DNA of 64,000 nt from Dromiciops gliroides (Eukaryota; Chordata; Mammalia; Microbiotheria; Microbiotheriidae), in NCBI RefSeq assembly GCF_019393635.1, contig NC_057861.1:93168827-93232826 (forward strand). The letters are read 5' to 3'. Positions within the stretch are counted from its first letter, which is position 1; each line of letters opens with the position of its first letter. The position numbers and the translations under genes are program-made. This document shows positions 46,626 to 57,479 of the stretch, in pieces. The notes below the pieces were generated by a model. It did no database searches, was not told where the DNA came from, and was given only the letters and a program-made list of their open reading frames with translations.

Positions 46626-48190
46626 TCCTGATCAATGAAGAGATTAGCTATTTTTAATGAAATTCTCTAAATTGTGCCTAAATAGTACAATAAAACCATA
46701 GCACCTTTAAAATGTGATTGTTATATCAAATCAGATCAAATACAATAACATAAAGTGCTTTGAAAATCTTGAGGTACTTTATACATGATATTTTAAAAAT
46801 TATTTTTAGACTTTTTAGGATTGTTGATCAAGCTTGACAAGGTAGTTATTAGGTGGTCCTAAAAAAGTATATGCAAAGGCAAGAAAATTAGATCAATGCT
46901 ATGGTATCTTTCTCTTACAGATATTTAGATATTCATTATTAAAACCTATTAAATTGTGACTCTGCCCATAATCAAATAAACGAAAATTTATTGGGATAGA
47001 TGGGCCTTCCATCAATAGATTATAATAATGCTTGCTATCTTTGACTTGTTTACATTTCAGAAGCTGTCTTTCTGACCTTAGGAGCTAATCTGCCATAATC
47101 ATTAGCCTTGATAATACGAAAACATCATGGGATATTTTCCACTTAGCTTTAGATGAGCATGAAATTATTTTCATCTTCCATTAAGTGTCAAAAGCATTGG
47201 AAACAAACAGATTACGTACCATTGTTTTCATCAGGTTTGTGATGCATTCTTTTTACTCCTCAAGATGGTTGGTATTTCCTGACAAAAGAAAAGACTTTTT
47301 TTACTTAAACAGAATAAAGAAACCAAAAAACCAAAATTTAAACATTTCATGTTATAAATCTATAGCAAAAAAAAGACAAACTGAATGAATAAAGAAAAAA
47401 TCATCAAACAGTTGTAATTTTAAGTACTATCCTTAGTTACTAAAATTTATGAACAAATAATGTATTACAAATGACTAGTTATGAGGTTTTACATTTGTTT
47501 AATAGGGAATAATTTGCCCCAATTAACTGGACTCAACTAAGGCTTTTTAGATGACTAAAACAAATTAAACTTTTTAAAATGATAATTTAGGTTATCTTCA
47601 AGCCTTTCTAAAATGGATCATAAAAGTTTCTAAGTTGTATTCTTCCTGGTTTTTTTAGTTATATTAAGATAAATTAAGTGAGATTAAAATCTGATTTGAT
47701 TTATTTACCTTTGAAAATGAAGACCGTTTTAAGGGTTACACATCCTCAGCCTCTGACGAAAGCGACCTCAATTAGTCAAGTCAGAATGTCTTTAATAGCT
47801 TTGTGTTTATTACTTCCAGCACGGAGCGAGGTGTTCATTAAGGTACCAAAAGTCTCATAAAAATTCCAAAGTTGCACTAGTGAAAAAATGCTCAACAAGA
47901 TGAAAACTAATCACATCTTTTTCAGAAAATTCAGTAGTTATTTTAAAACCAGTTTTAAACAAGATTTGGTTTTAATATGGCACTCAGGCAGAGCAATACC
48001 ATTTGGAGTCTTTAAACAGCATTTAAACCTACTGTGAGTATATGACTGTACATTTAATTTTATACCATTTTTAAACGGTGTACAATGTTTAGTTTGACCC
48101 TTTTATGACAATCATGGTTAAAGGATGTTTTTCCCTGTTTACTACTATTTATGGAGGCTTTTTTTTAAATAAGAAAAAAACTGTTAGCTC
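46626..48190. other. Repeat-poor DNA just downstream of KHDRBS3
   Basis: No transposon family recognised over about 1.5 kb, unlike all flanking DNA. Stretches such as 46960-47260 and 47700-47860 are rich in TAAT/ATTA and other compact motifs, with a few CpGs near 47755-47835. That composition would suit conserved regulatory DNA, but this is inference. The 60-codon frame at 47678-47860 has no recognisable domain. Confidence 0.4.
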
Positions 48191-48194
48191 ACAC

Positions 48195-48716
48195 ACACGG
48201 CTTTTCTTTCAAAAGTTTATTTAGTATCAAGCAAGAAGAGACTTTGCTTAACACTACAGAACATTTCAAGACTTGAGTTACAAAAGAATACCACATTATT
48301 TGCATTTGTAATTGGCTTCCCTTTTTACACATCTTTGCAAGAGAAAAAACTAGCATATGGTTGATAGAACTAAATTCTGTGGACAACCTTTAAAAGGAAA
48401 GGTGAGGCTTATGTTAAAAGAATGGATTAACATGTTTAGTAAACCTAATTTTTGTTTAACACTAGTTAATCAAAGGTTATTTTTTTTTCTTTTGATCTCC
48501 TATTTGTCATGTACAGACTGGCAATAACAAAATTCCTTGTTTTACATGTCTTTCTGCCCAGTTTGTTGTTTCAACAAAGTAGTTTAAGTTCAGTCCATCC
48601 ATTCAGATTTTAAGCGCTTTGATTTATTAAAAAGGGATTGTTCATAGAAAAAAATTACTTTGAACAGTATACAGGACTGGTGGAGATTGGATATTTCACA
48701 ACATCAGACAGTACAA
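48195..48716 (-). other. KHDRBS3: KHDRBS3 3' UTR
   Basis: Follows directly on the minus strand from the stop codon at 48717-48719 to the inferred cleavage zone just past the poly(A) signal at 48216-48221. It is AT-rich and free of recognised transposons. A second AATAAA (complement 'tttatt' at 48623-48628), only about 90 bases after the stop, could give a short alternative UTR. The exact 3' end is inferred. Confidence 0.7.
48216..48221 (-). terminator. KHDRBS3: KHDRBS3 poly(A) signal AATAAA
   Basis: The plus strand reads 'tttatt'. The minus strand is the canonical AATAAA. About 15-25 bases further (48186-48200) the minus strand reads 'ccgtgtgtgtgagct', a GU-rich downstream element of the kind bound by CstF. 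Together they make a convincing cleavage and polyadenylation site. Confidence 0.75.
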
Positions 48717-48808
48717 TCAGTATCTGGCATATGGCTGGTCTCTGTAGATTCCCTTTGTTGTCCTTGATGAAGGTGCCTTATGTCTTGAGTTAGTCCACTC
48801 TTCTTGTC
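48717..48808 (-). CDS. KHDRBS3: KHDRBS3 last coding exon (C terminus and stop)
   Basis: KHDRBS3 (T-STAR/SLM2/Etoile) is a nuclear STAR-family RNA-binding protein. It binds UAAA-type motifs and controls alternative splicing, notably of neurexins. This exon encodes the extreme C terminus: after the split Gly codon, [13 protein letters not shown], then [16 protein letters not shown] and TGA at 48719-48717. It is 92 bases long. The acceptor reads 'ccttttctag' before GACAAG, with a branch-like 'gattaat' upstream. The Tyr- and Arg-rich tail carries the nuclear-localisation and kinase-contact segment of Sam68-like proteins. I recognise [13 protein letters not shown] as SLM2-specific: from memory, KHDRBS2 and KHDRBS1 end differently. 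The third-last residue is Ala, where I recall Gly in human. Confidence 0.92.
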
Positions 48809-49109
48809 CTAGAAAAGGTAAGATTAATCATAATTAGATCATTGGTATTGATGCTAGTATGGTTTAATTTTTCAGAGTCTAACTTTGCACTGAACCAATG
48901 GATAATTGTCATCTTGAATGTGTCTTTTCATTGAAGAGTAAATCTGTCCTTTAAGGCTCAGTTCAAATACCACTGCTTCTAATATGTCTCTAATGTTCCT
49001 CTTCAGTAATTATTCTCCTGGTAGACTTTAGAAAACATTTGGTTCGTATCTGTCTTGTGTATTTAATGGACACTACCATTCCCCCATCCTTGGGATGTAC
49101 TCTCTTTTC

Positions 49110-49255
49110 TTTTCTTTCTTTTTTTGTGGGGCAATGAGGGTTAAGTGACTTGCACAAGGTCACATAGGTAATAAGTATCTGAGGTCAAGTTTGAACTCAG
49201 GTCCTCCTGAATCCAGGGCTGGTGCTTTATCCACTGCGCCATCTAGCTGGCCCCA
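49110..49255 (-). mobile_element. WSINE1-type SINE in KHDRBS3 intron
   Basis: 'ggggcaatgagggttaagtg', 'gtttgaactcaggtcctcct', 'gcgccatctagctggcccc'. Exact 15-bp TSD 'atgtactctcttttc' at 49095-49109 and 49256-49270, so it is a fairly young insertion. Same strand as KHDRBS3. Confidence 0.92.
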
Positions 49256-49404
49256 ATGTACTCTCTTTTCAGACACATAACAATGCTCAGTTTAAGTGCC
49301 ACCACCACCAGAAGGACTTCTCCCTTGTTGTTAGCTGCTGCTGTGCCAGGACATTATGTGGTTTTAAAAAAATGTAGTTTCTGTATTATTTATATTGAAA
49401 TATG

Positions 49405-49640
49405 TAAGTGGTCAGAGTAAAGATCTTGGGAGTCAGGAAGATCTGAGTTTGAATCCTGTCTCAGACACCAGTTATATGACCCCTGAGCAAGTCATAGAAC
49501 CTCTTTCAACATCAGCTTTCTCATCTAGAAAGTAGGTACAATAACAGCACTTCATAGGATTTTTGTGGGGATGAAATGAGTTAACATTTGTAAAATTATT
49601 TAAGCCTTAAAGCACTATAAATTGCTAGCTACTATATGTG
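49405..49640 (+). repeat. CORE-SINE in KHDRBS3 intron
   Basis: 'gggagtcaggaagatctgag', 'gtctcagacaccagttatat', 'gagcaagtcatagaacctct', 'tctcatctagaaagtaggta', 'agccttaaagcactataaat' in canonical order. Confidence 0.7.
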
Positions 49641-49710
49641 CATGTATACACATGTATATGTGCATGTATACACATGTATTTGTACATGTATGTATGCATA
49701 CATACATTTC
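49640..49710. repeat. TG/CA/TA-rich microsatellite
   Basis: Tandem 'tgcatgtatacacatgtata' units after the CORE-SINE tail. Confidence 0.85.
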
Positions 49711-49975
49711 TCATCCTGAGGAATGTAAGATCCTTTCAAAGTAGGAAGTATTTAATTACTGATGTAGTTTTATTTGGAATACCTAGTGCAGTCCCTTGCA
49801 GGTGTTTATTAAGTGCTTAATGAATGAATGAATGATGGAAGGATGCATGACAGCCATTTGTGCATAACTTGTACCATAGTACCAGAATTAATTCTACAGG
49901 GGAAAGAACTTTATCTTATCCAATATTTCTATCTCTGTTAGCACCCAGCACAGTGCTAAATGAATGTTTGCTTAG
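49711..49975 (+). repeat. L2 LINE tails
   Basis: 'ggaatacctagtgcagtccc' and 'ggtgtttattaagtgcttaa' (49770-49830), then 'tgttagcacccagcacagtg' and 'aaatgaatgtttgctt' (49935-49975), are L2-type 3' ends. A TGAA repeat ends the first. Confidence 0.5.
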
Positions 49976-50029
49976 GTCGGCTGAAAAATTCCATAGCAAT
50001 TTATTAAAACAAACAAAATTTCAATGGAA

Positions 50030-50220
50030 ATAGAATTACAAATATTAGAGGTAGAAGGGTCATCATATTCTAATTTGACAGATAAGGAAGGTGAGGTTCA
50101 GAAGGGAGGAATTTACTTGTCTGTGTATGTTATATGGTTGTGACAAAGCTCGGCTTTATATTCAGCTCTCCTGACTGGGAATCCAGGGATCTTTTCTACC
50201 ACACTATGATGAGCCACAGC
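50030..50220 (-). repeat. MIR-like repeat
   Basis: 'gacagataaggaaggtgagg', 'ggctttatattcagctctcc', 'gatcttttctaccacactat' follow reverse MIR order. Confidence 0.55.
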
Positions 50221-51451
50221 TGCATTAACCAAAATTTTTAAGTACTCAAAAAGGGGGTAAAAAGAGAAAAAAAAAAACAACAACCCTCTTTCCAAATACT
50301 TCTACAATCATATTCTTACTCATAGGTACTCATTTAAGAGGAAGTCTAAATGTCAAGAATTAAACTTTTGCCAGTTCTCCAGCCACTAGCACTATCTTTA
50401 TAAATGGGTTATATTATAGAAAAAAAGAATTAAATTCCATTTCAATGAATGGGAAAGTACAATAAAATAGAATGACATAAGACAATGGGCAAGTAAGCTG
50501 AGAAGAAGGGATAATGTAACACTTTTAATGAAATCTTTTCATAGATGAATGTGGAAAACAAAGTTACATGGAGGGAAATTTACGTACTTGATGAGATGCT
50601 GCATATTTCATACATTCTGATACCAAGTATAGTAGACAAAAGTATTAAAAGCACTGTCATATTGAAGGCTTTGCCATTGAGTTGTTTGTGAACTACAGCT
50701 CTTTCAACAGTTTCTTTAGTGAATTCCAGATCTGTGCATCAAAGAGTTAACTTCTGTGCTGTAACATACAGCAATTTAAAAGTTATGCTGTCCATAGAGA
50801 CCAATTTAAAAAGCTGTGAGGGAAAAATGCTTAGAATGACCTCTTCTTTTGATACAAACATGCAATCAGCAACGTCCCCTCAAGCTAACTTGCATCAATT
50901 TAAGTAGACAGCATTCAGCAAACCAATGTATTTTTATAAGTGTTTGTTACGACAAACAAAAATCCTAGTTGAGGTCATCATTGCTGCAGGCAGGCGATAT
51001 AACAAAATGCACTTCAAAAGGAACACCAGAAAATGGTTTTCCAGTTATGTTCAGAAAAAATGTCATAACATCCATTAGCTGGAATCCTGATTCACTCGTG
51101 TTGCCTACCAGAAATTCATGGGCTTTTGAGCTTCTCAACTAATTGAAGACTTCATGTCCTCTGATCTTTAGCCGAAGATTTAACATTCATCTTTCAACAA
51201 AAGGTGCTTTTTCATGGGCATTCTGCTGTCAATACAAATTCTTTTAATTAAACCTGCCATTGCTATATTTACAGATGGTTCTGAGATGTAATTTCCACCA
51301 TTATTATGCTTTTACCATGGATTGTTTAGTTGTTTCTACATCTGTACTGCCATACCCCCAAGTCTATTATCTTTCTAAATGCTTTTGTAACCTTTATGTA
51401 ATGACAACCAGGGTGACTTTTTTTAGAATCCAAAATTGGGAAAGAAATTTT

Positions 51452-51520
51452 ATATGTATGCATGCATGCATGCATGCATGCATGTGTGTTTGTATGTATG
51501 CATGTATACACACATGCGCA
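51452..51520. repeat. (ATGC)n and TGTA microsatellite
   Basis: Perfect ATGC units at about 51457-51484 followed by 'tgtgtgtttgtatgtatgca'. Palindromic tetranucleotide, so both strands look alike. C/M/H-rich frames over it are artefacts. Confidence 0.95.
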
Positions 51521-51885
51521 CACCCCCTTCCAATCTAACCCATAACAAACAAAGGAACCTAAAACTCTTAACTCAATGTCCTCATTTCACATTGATTGTT
51601 GAGGGGCAGATACTTCAAAGGAACTGTATTATTAAATCCCTTTAGTCCAGTGAACTCTTTGATCAATCTAGCAAAGTTATGGCATTAAAAGTCTCTTTTT
51701 GTGGAATTTCATGAGCCAGGATACAACCTAGCCTGGGGTTTTGTTACCTCTTTAATATTAAAGGGCTCTGTGAAAATATCTAGATAAGTATAAATGAACT
51801 CCAAGAAAATTCTGTTTTTTATTTTAATGCAGGATTTAGACTGTCTTTTCCTTTTCTGCTCATAGTTCATCTTGTCGTTACTCAC

Positions 51886-51944
51886 CATATGAATCATAAG
51901 TCTCTTCACTAAGTCCATGCCCATAATCATAGTAATCAGCACCA
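51886..51944 (-). CDS. KHDRBS3: KHDRBS3 penultimate coding exon (59 nt)
   Basis: On the minus strand the acceptor 'ttgtttaatacag' is followed by T-GGT-GCT-GAT..., and the exon ends ...TCA-TAT-G before the donor 'gtgagt'. It encodes (S)GADYYDYGHGLSEETYDSY(G). This is the tyrosine-rich C-terminal region of KHDRBS3 that precedes the last exon. Tyrosines here are targets of Src-family kinases in Sam68-like proteins. Phases agree: the exon opens with the third base of a Ser codon and closes with the first base of the Gly codon completed at 48808. The length, 1+57+1, is exact. No other KHDRBS3 exon was found up to 64000, so the KH domain and QUA regions lie outside the window. Confidence 0.93.
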
Positions 51945-51968
51945 CTGTATTAAACAAAAACAAAACAC

Positions 51969-51987
51969 AACACACACACACACACAA
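51969..51987. repeat. (CA)n, reads (TG)n upstream of the exon acceptor
   Basis: CA dinucleotide repeat. In the KHDRBS3 sense it is (UG)8 located about 26-42 bases upstream of the exon at 51944, followed by a T-rich run. Confidence 0.9.
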
Positions 51988-53054
51988 AGAACAAAGTTCA
52001 AAATAGGTAAAAAATTGTTTTATAGAATGTTTAAGCTATAGCAAATTACATACTCTGCCTCAATAGAAAATTCAGAATAAAAGGGAGACTGATTAAAAAA
52101 CAAACAAAAAACGAGTTCCCTAGTTGAGAAGAGAGAGTACTTATACTAGACCTGGACATTATTAAACTCTATTTTCTTCATTCTCCCAAATCTAACCAAA
52201 TAAGTCTTACATAAGAAATTCATAGAAAGATTTATCTGACTATATATGTGTAGATCAGAACCAGGATTGGGGTAGGCAAGGTAGGCTGTCCACCTCATAG
52301 GAATGATGAAATACTAATCCTTATATGCTTTTAGAAAAAGAAGTTTTTTCTTAGAAGTATCATACAGTTAGATTATTCCTAGTTTGAAAATCTTCTTATA
52401 GCAAATGAAATCTTGTGCTCTGTTACGATTAACTACTTGTCTGAGAAATCCTGATGGGAGTAGAGTGGTAACAAAATAAAACTATGGTTAGTAGAGAGAA
52501 ATTTAGAGTTTTTGAGAAAGGAAAAGAGTGGGGGGAAACCACAACGCATTAGAGGAACAATGAGAAATGCTTTTTTCAAATAAGAATTTTTATAAATGAA
52601 CATATTTTAAAACCTGAAAATACTCTCCATGGCATATGGCTATTTACTTTGTGATATGGCAACCTGTGAGTTATACAGTAAAGCTTCCAGTGGACCATTA
52701 TCTGTTTTTTTTCTTCTTTACTTCCCCACCAATCATACTATTTCTGAATGCAAAGATTATGCTTATACTATCTCAAAAGAATTATTTTGAAATCCAGAAC
52801 TTAACAGTCAAAAAGAGTATTTCCATATACATAGCAGAAAATACTTTGATATTTTATCCATTTTGTGCTGCTTCTTTTTCATAATATATTTAATAAATTC
52901 TGTTATATTCAAAACTGTTCTGCTTGTGCTTCTTTCTAACCTTTGCATTGTTCCTCCCCCCCGTTAAATGAGAATAAGAAAGGGGGGGGGCTTTTATGAG
53001 TAAGTGCATTCAAGCAAAACAAATCTACATACTGATAATGTCCAAAATGCTTAT

Positions 53055-53493
53055 CTCTGCTTCTTGTGTTCATCCCTGTGACTCTGGCAACATGGCTGGT
53101 CACTATTTTGATCAGAATTCTTGAGTTCTGTAAAGTCTCCCCTTTCCCCCTTTACCAGGCTATCCTTGTATACAATGTTCTCTTGGGCTTCCTCACTTCA
53201 CTCAGCATCAGTTCATACTATCCACGTTTTTCTCAAATTGTCCTTGTCATCATTTCTTCTGGTACCAAAGTATCCCATTATGTTTATATGCTACAATGTG
53301 TTCAATTCTTCCTCAATTCCCTAAGGATTCATCCAAGGCATCCTTTTAAAGTTCTTTTCCTTTCCCCCTTTTGGATCAGGAAGTCTGTTTAGTTTGTGAT
53401 TATTTCTTCCCACTGTATTATCTTCCTGCTTAACTACCTCCTGACTAACCTCACTTTTTATCCCTCTCGAGTTTGATGTTTCTACACCAAATT

Positions 53494-53528
<35 letters not shown>

Positions 53529-54835
53529 ATATTCAATAACCCTTGGTTCATTTCAGATAAGAGGTCTATTTCAAGCACATCCACTCACCCTACTCTACTT
53601 TCATATATTCTCAAGCACCCTAATTAGATGTAGCAAGTCTCTCCTCTCTTTACTTCTCCAACTATTCTCCCTTCTCTTTCCCCTCTTAAAAACCTTAGGA
53701 AAAAACCAATCCTTCCCAAGCCCCAAGCCCTTTGTTTTTCCGATTTAATTCCTTCATTAATCTTTTAAGACTTTTAGATTCTGAAGGGATACTTGTTTCT
53801 TCTTTCCCTAATAGAAAGTAAGCAATACACACACACACAGACACTCACACACATCCTTCTAATTTCTCAAATGCATTTATCTTCAAGGTTCTTATAGACT
53901 GTGGGTTTGTGACCATCCATGGTCTTTTCCTAAGAAATTCTTGAAAGAATTAAATTCTTTAATTCTATTAAAGGTCTGTTTCCCCCCTCCTGCTCTCCCC
54001 TTAGAATTTATATTCATTTTTGCAGGGTAATTCTTGACTGTAAATCTATTGTAATATCCTCTGTTTTTTAAAAGAAACTGCTATATTTTGTGTGATCCTG
54101 ACTGTAGTTCCTTGATACTTTGCCATATTGTCTTTTCTTTGATGTGAGATCTATGGAGTTTGGTTTATGATATTTTTCCTTTTGGGGTTCCTTTCAGGAG
54201 GTGATTAGTAGATTCTTTTTACTTTGCCCTCTGGTTCTAACAGATCTGGGTAATTTTCATTTATCATTTCTTGAAATATAGTATCTAGGCTTTTTTTGGT
54301 ATGTGATTATGGTTCTCAATGATTTTCAGATTATCTGTTTGATTTGTTTTCCAGGTCAGTTGTTTTTGATATCAAGAATCTTACATTTTCTTCTGTTTTT
54401 AATCTTTTGATTTTATCCCAATATTTCTAGTTGTCTCGAAGAGCCAGTGCTTTTTGTTTGGTGTATTCTAGTATTACACAATTGCCTGACTTAGCTATTT
54501 CCTGAGTTTTAGCCTCCTCACCTTTTTAACCCCAGGCCCCCACCCAATTTTGAGCTTCTTATCTTTGCATATGCATGGTCCCCCACAGTGTCTAAAAACA
54601 GTTATGGAGCTCAGCTCCCCTGGGCCATAGACCTCTGGGTTCAGGTGTCAGAACCACAGCAGCACATGGTGTCACCACTGCTCCTGAGGATTTTGAAAGT
54701 TCCCACTCTAAGGCTCTTCAGGGTCTCCAGGGGATGGGAGTTCTCTTCTTGTAGCTTCTGAATATACTGTTCTGCAGATTACAGGCATCCCTGGGCACTT
54801 CTGGTGTGGAGGCTACCCTACACTGATGATGGCTG
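53055..54835 (-). repeat. Old L1 (or two L1 pieces), minus strand
   Basis: 53060-53400 is the complement of the ORF2 C-terminal end ('tcacttcactcagcatcagt', 'catttcttctggtaccaaag'; compare 41490-41640). 54215-54440 is the complement of ORF1: 'tcatttcttgaaatatagta', 'tagtatctaggc', 'ttttccaggtcagttg', matching 36780-36900. 54440-54835 looks like the 5' UTR. The part between (53400-54200, with a (GT)n at 53499-53526 and a CA run near 53827) is less sure. Most of ORF2 is missing. No open frame of note. Confidence 0.55.
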
Positions 54836-55054
54836 GCTGCGCATTTCTGGAGTATAAGAAATCATATTGTAGGTTCTTTTTGATTTCTTGAAGAAAATTT
54901 TACTGTGAAATTCAAGGTTTTGCTGGAATAGGTAGCCAACCTTCTTAACTGGAAGTCCTTGCTTATAATTGACTATGTAATCCGCAGTCCTCACTACAGT
55001 GCTGGGGCATACTGTGGGCACTTCATAAGTGGAATGATTTCTAAGTACAAAGGA

Positions 55055-55245
55055 TACCATGAGTTAATATTTATATAGCGCTCTACAGTTTACAAAGTGC
55101 TTTCCTCACTGCTGCACTGAGGCAGATAATTCAGCGATTACTATCACCATTTTAGAGATGAGGGAACTGGGGCCTGGAGAGATTGTGGGGATAGACTTCA
55201 GGTCTTAGGACTCTAGATCCAGAGCTGTATCTACTACACAATTTT
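55055..55245 (-). repeat. MIR-like CORE-SINE
   Basis: 'atttatatagcgctctacag', 'tttacaaagtgctttcctca', 'ttagagatgagggaactggg', 'ctctagatccagagctgtat' in reverse MIR order. Confidence 0.7.
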
Positions 55246-55839
55246 AGTGACCTCAGTTTTATTGTGTTGCTATTTTACTTTCTTCAGAATATTTCAGACA
55301 AGTAGTCAAATATCACATAGCACAAAGAGTTGTTAATAAAATGCATGGATGGTTATTTTTCAATAATAATCTAACGTCATAAATACCATCACTGGAAACC
55401 TTGTATGTTTAAAGGAAAACAAGAGGTAGTGTTTTATACCATCTTGCCGATGATGAAATTGTGCACAATGTTTAAGTGACAGGTATATGCCAATTCAAAA
55501 TGCAGTCTTGTTTAGATTCAAGATCAAATTTTACATAAATATTAATCAATAAACACATAAGCATGGTATCATGAGCCTTTATGTAATAATTTTGTAATAT
55601 TAGTAATTTTGCTTTAGCATTTGGTAACTGGTATTTTCACTTACCTACTCTCCTAGGTTGTTGTTGTTGTTTTTTAATCCCTTTAACTTTATAGTGAAAT
55701 AACAGCTTGCATTTGTTACTTTTTCCCTGTTGTCATGGAAATAAATACTTAAATTTTTATTTCAACTTCACAAGACTGAGTAAGATTATTTTAACCATAA
55801 ATGTCCACAATCTATCTGTGAACACACTTTAAATTTCCT

Positions 55840-55970
55840 ACTAGATTCCATATTCTCAGAGCAAGAACCATATTTTTACTTATTTCTTTGTCTAGCCTGA
55901 GCTTATCCTGTGTTTGACACAGAACTCTATGCAAAGTGGATCTTTCATGTTTATTGAATGAATGACTTCA
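55840..55970 (+). repeat. L2 LINE tail
   Basis: 'attctcagagcaagaaccat', 'gtttgacacagaactctatg', 'tttattgaatgaatga' resemble an L2 3' terminus. Confidence 0.5.
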
Positions 55971-56334
55971 TTTGGAAAAATGGGGGATTCAGAGGAAATG
56001 GAACAGAATATGAAGAAAATGAAAAACACTAGGTTAACTTTTCAGAGGGGAAAATCAGGGAAGGTCATATATCCAATTTAACTAGGACATTGAAACTGCT
56101 ATGAAACCCAGAAAAAATATTCATTCACCATTTTTAAACTATTACATGCAAAGTGCTAGTGGTGATCTATTTCAAGTAAAATAGGCCAGGAAAATCATAG
56201 GATTTACCTATATATGATTATAAATGCAGAAAGAAAATTTCCTTTTGGGGATATCTTTAACACAGACCAGAATAAAAATGGGGGCTTGCTGCCTCTAAAA
56301 TACTAACCTCTGAAATGGGGGCTTGAAAGTACTG

Positions 56335-56424
56335 TAATTTGGTTTGGCAATAAATAATCTTATTTTTGACAAGTGAAACCTTTAAACTGATTTTGGCACC
56401 ATTTCACTCAGTATTTGATAAAAT
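56335..56424 (+). repeat. Intronic homologous pair, copy 1
   Basis: 'taatttggtttggcaataaa', 'ttttgacaagtgaaaccttt', 'aaactgattttggcaccatt', 'tcactcagt'. Aligns with 57072-57165 over about 90 bases with few differences in the second half. The repeat family was not recognised. Confidence 0.75.
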
Positions 56425-57071
56425 TATGGCTCCCTATGGGTTGTTTTGTGATTCTACATATTAAAGAAAGATTATTAGAAATTATTATTATTATTATTAT
56501 TTTTTTTTAGAAGTTCTCCCCCACATTGTTTAGAAAATTCTTGCTATTGTCCACCAAAACATAAACATGTAAACAAAAAAACTGGCTCACAAAAAGTGCC
56601 TGGTCATAGAACAGTTAAAATTAGAAGGCATTTTGCTAAAACAATTTAGCAAATAATACCTGAAAACCTAGTATTAGAGAAAATGAACCTGTCTTCCCAG
56701 CAAAGTGTAACATTTTCATCTTAAGGGCTCTTTGTATAAAGCTTTAGTGTTCTTGAGAATTTTATCTTTGTCCTTCAGATCAAATGAGGTAACCTACTCT
56801 TAACATTGAAGGTAAATCTGTCTCTTTGGAAACAACTCCTGATTGTTTAACACTGTACAGTAAATGACAGGTGCTGAGAATAATAAACACATGGGAATAC
56901 AACAATTGCTTTTTGGCTAAACCAAGCTTTCTTTATTAAATATTTCAAGCAACTGACTGTGAAGTAATTAATGTAGATTCATATTGAAAATTTCAATCCT
57001 CAGACTCATTTAACAGAATACATAAAGAGGGAAAACTTACCCTCCCCCCAAATTTGAAGATAAAAGTAGAA

Positions 57072-57165
57072 TAATTTGGTCTGGTAACAGTTTGGTGATG
57101 AGAAAATCTTAGTTTTGACAAGTGAAAACTTTAAACTGACATTTGCTATCATTTCACCCAGTTTC
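57072..57165 (+). repeat. Intronic homologous pair, copy 2
   Basis: 'taatttggtctggtaacagt', 'ttttgacaagtgaaaacttt', 'aaactgacatttgctatcat', 'ttcacccagt'. Same orientation as copy 1, about 740 bases away. Confidence 0.75.
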
Positions 57166-57479
57166 TGATTATTTATTGCAAGACTGTCATCAAGTCTGGA
57201 AGCTTAGAGCAGCTGAGCCCCATTCTTGTACCTGTCAGTTCTGTCTCAATTGCTTTTGCAGCATTTCATTTTGTAGACTTTCAATGTCTATTAAACAAAG
57301 ATGCATTACACTTTCAAGAGATAAATTGCAAGCCCAACATATGTTATATGGGGGAAGGGAGAAGAACCCACTGATTTACATAAAAGGTATATTAATATCC
57401 ATTTTAATGGGCATCTCTCATATATCAATTAAAAAAAACAACAGTGAGAAGTAAATGAAAGTGCCTGATCCAAACTGGT

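Larger units (their letters stand above)
48809..51885 (-). other. KHDRBS3: KHDRBS3 last intron (3077 bp)
   Basis: Bounded by the donor 'gtgagt' (51885 downward) and the acceptor 'ag' at 48810-48809. It is a phase 1 intron, splitting a Gly codon (G|GA). It holds a WSINE1 at 49110-49255, a CORE-SINE at about 49405-49640, a TG/TA-rich tract, L2 tails at about 49705-49970, a reverse MIR at 50030-50220, and an (ATGC)n repeat at 51452-51520. The rest is unassigned. Confidence 0.85.

Noticed and set aside
47678..47860. 60-codon frame downstream of KHDRBS3
   Set aside because: Opposite strand to the gene and without domain or splice context. The sequence looks more like non-coding regulatory DNA.
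51452..51490. Regular ATGC units as a possible CRISPR-like or protein repeat
   Set aside because: Plain tetranucleotide microsatellite in a mammalian intron. No spacers.
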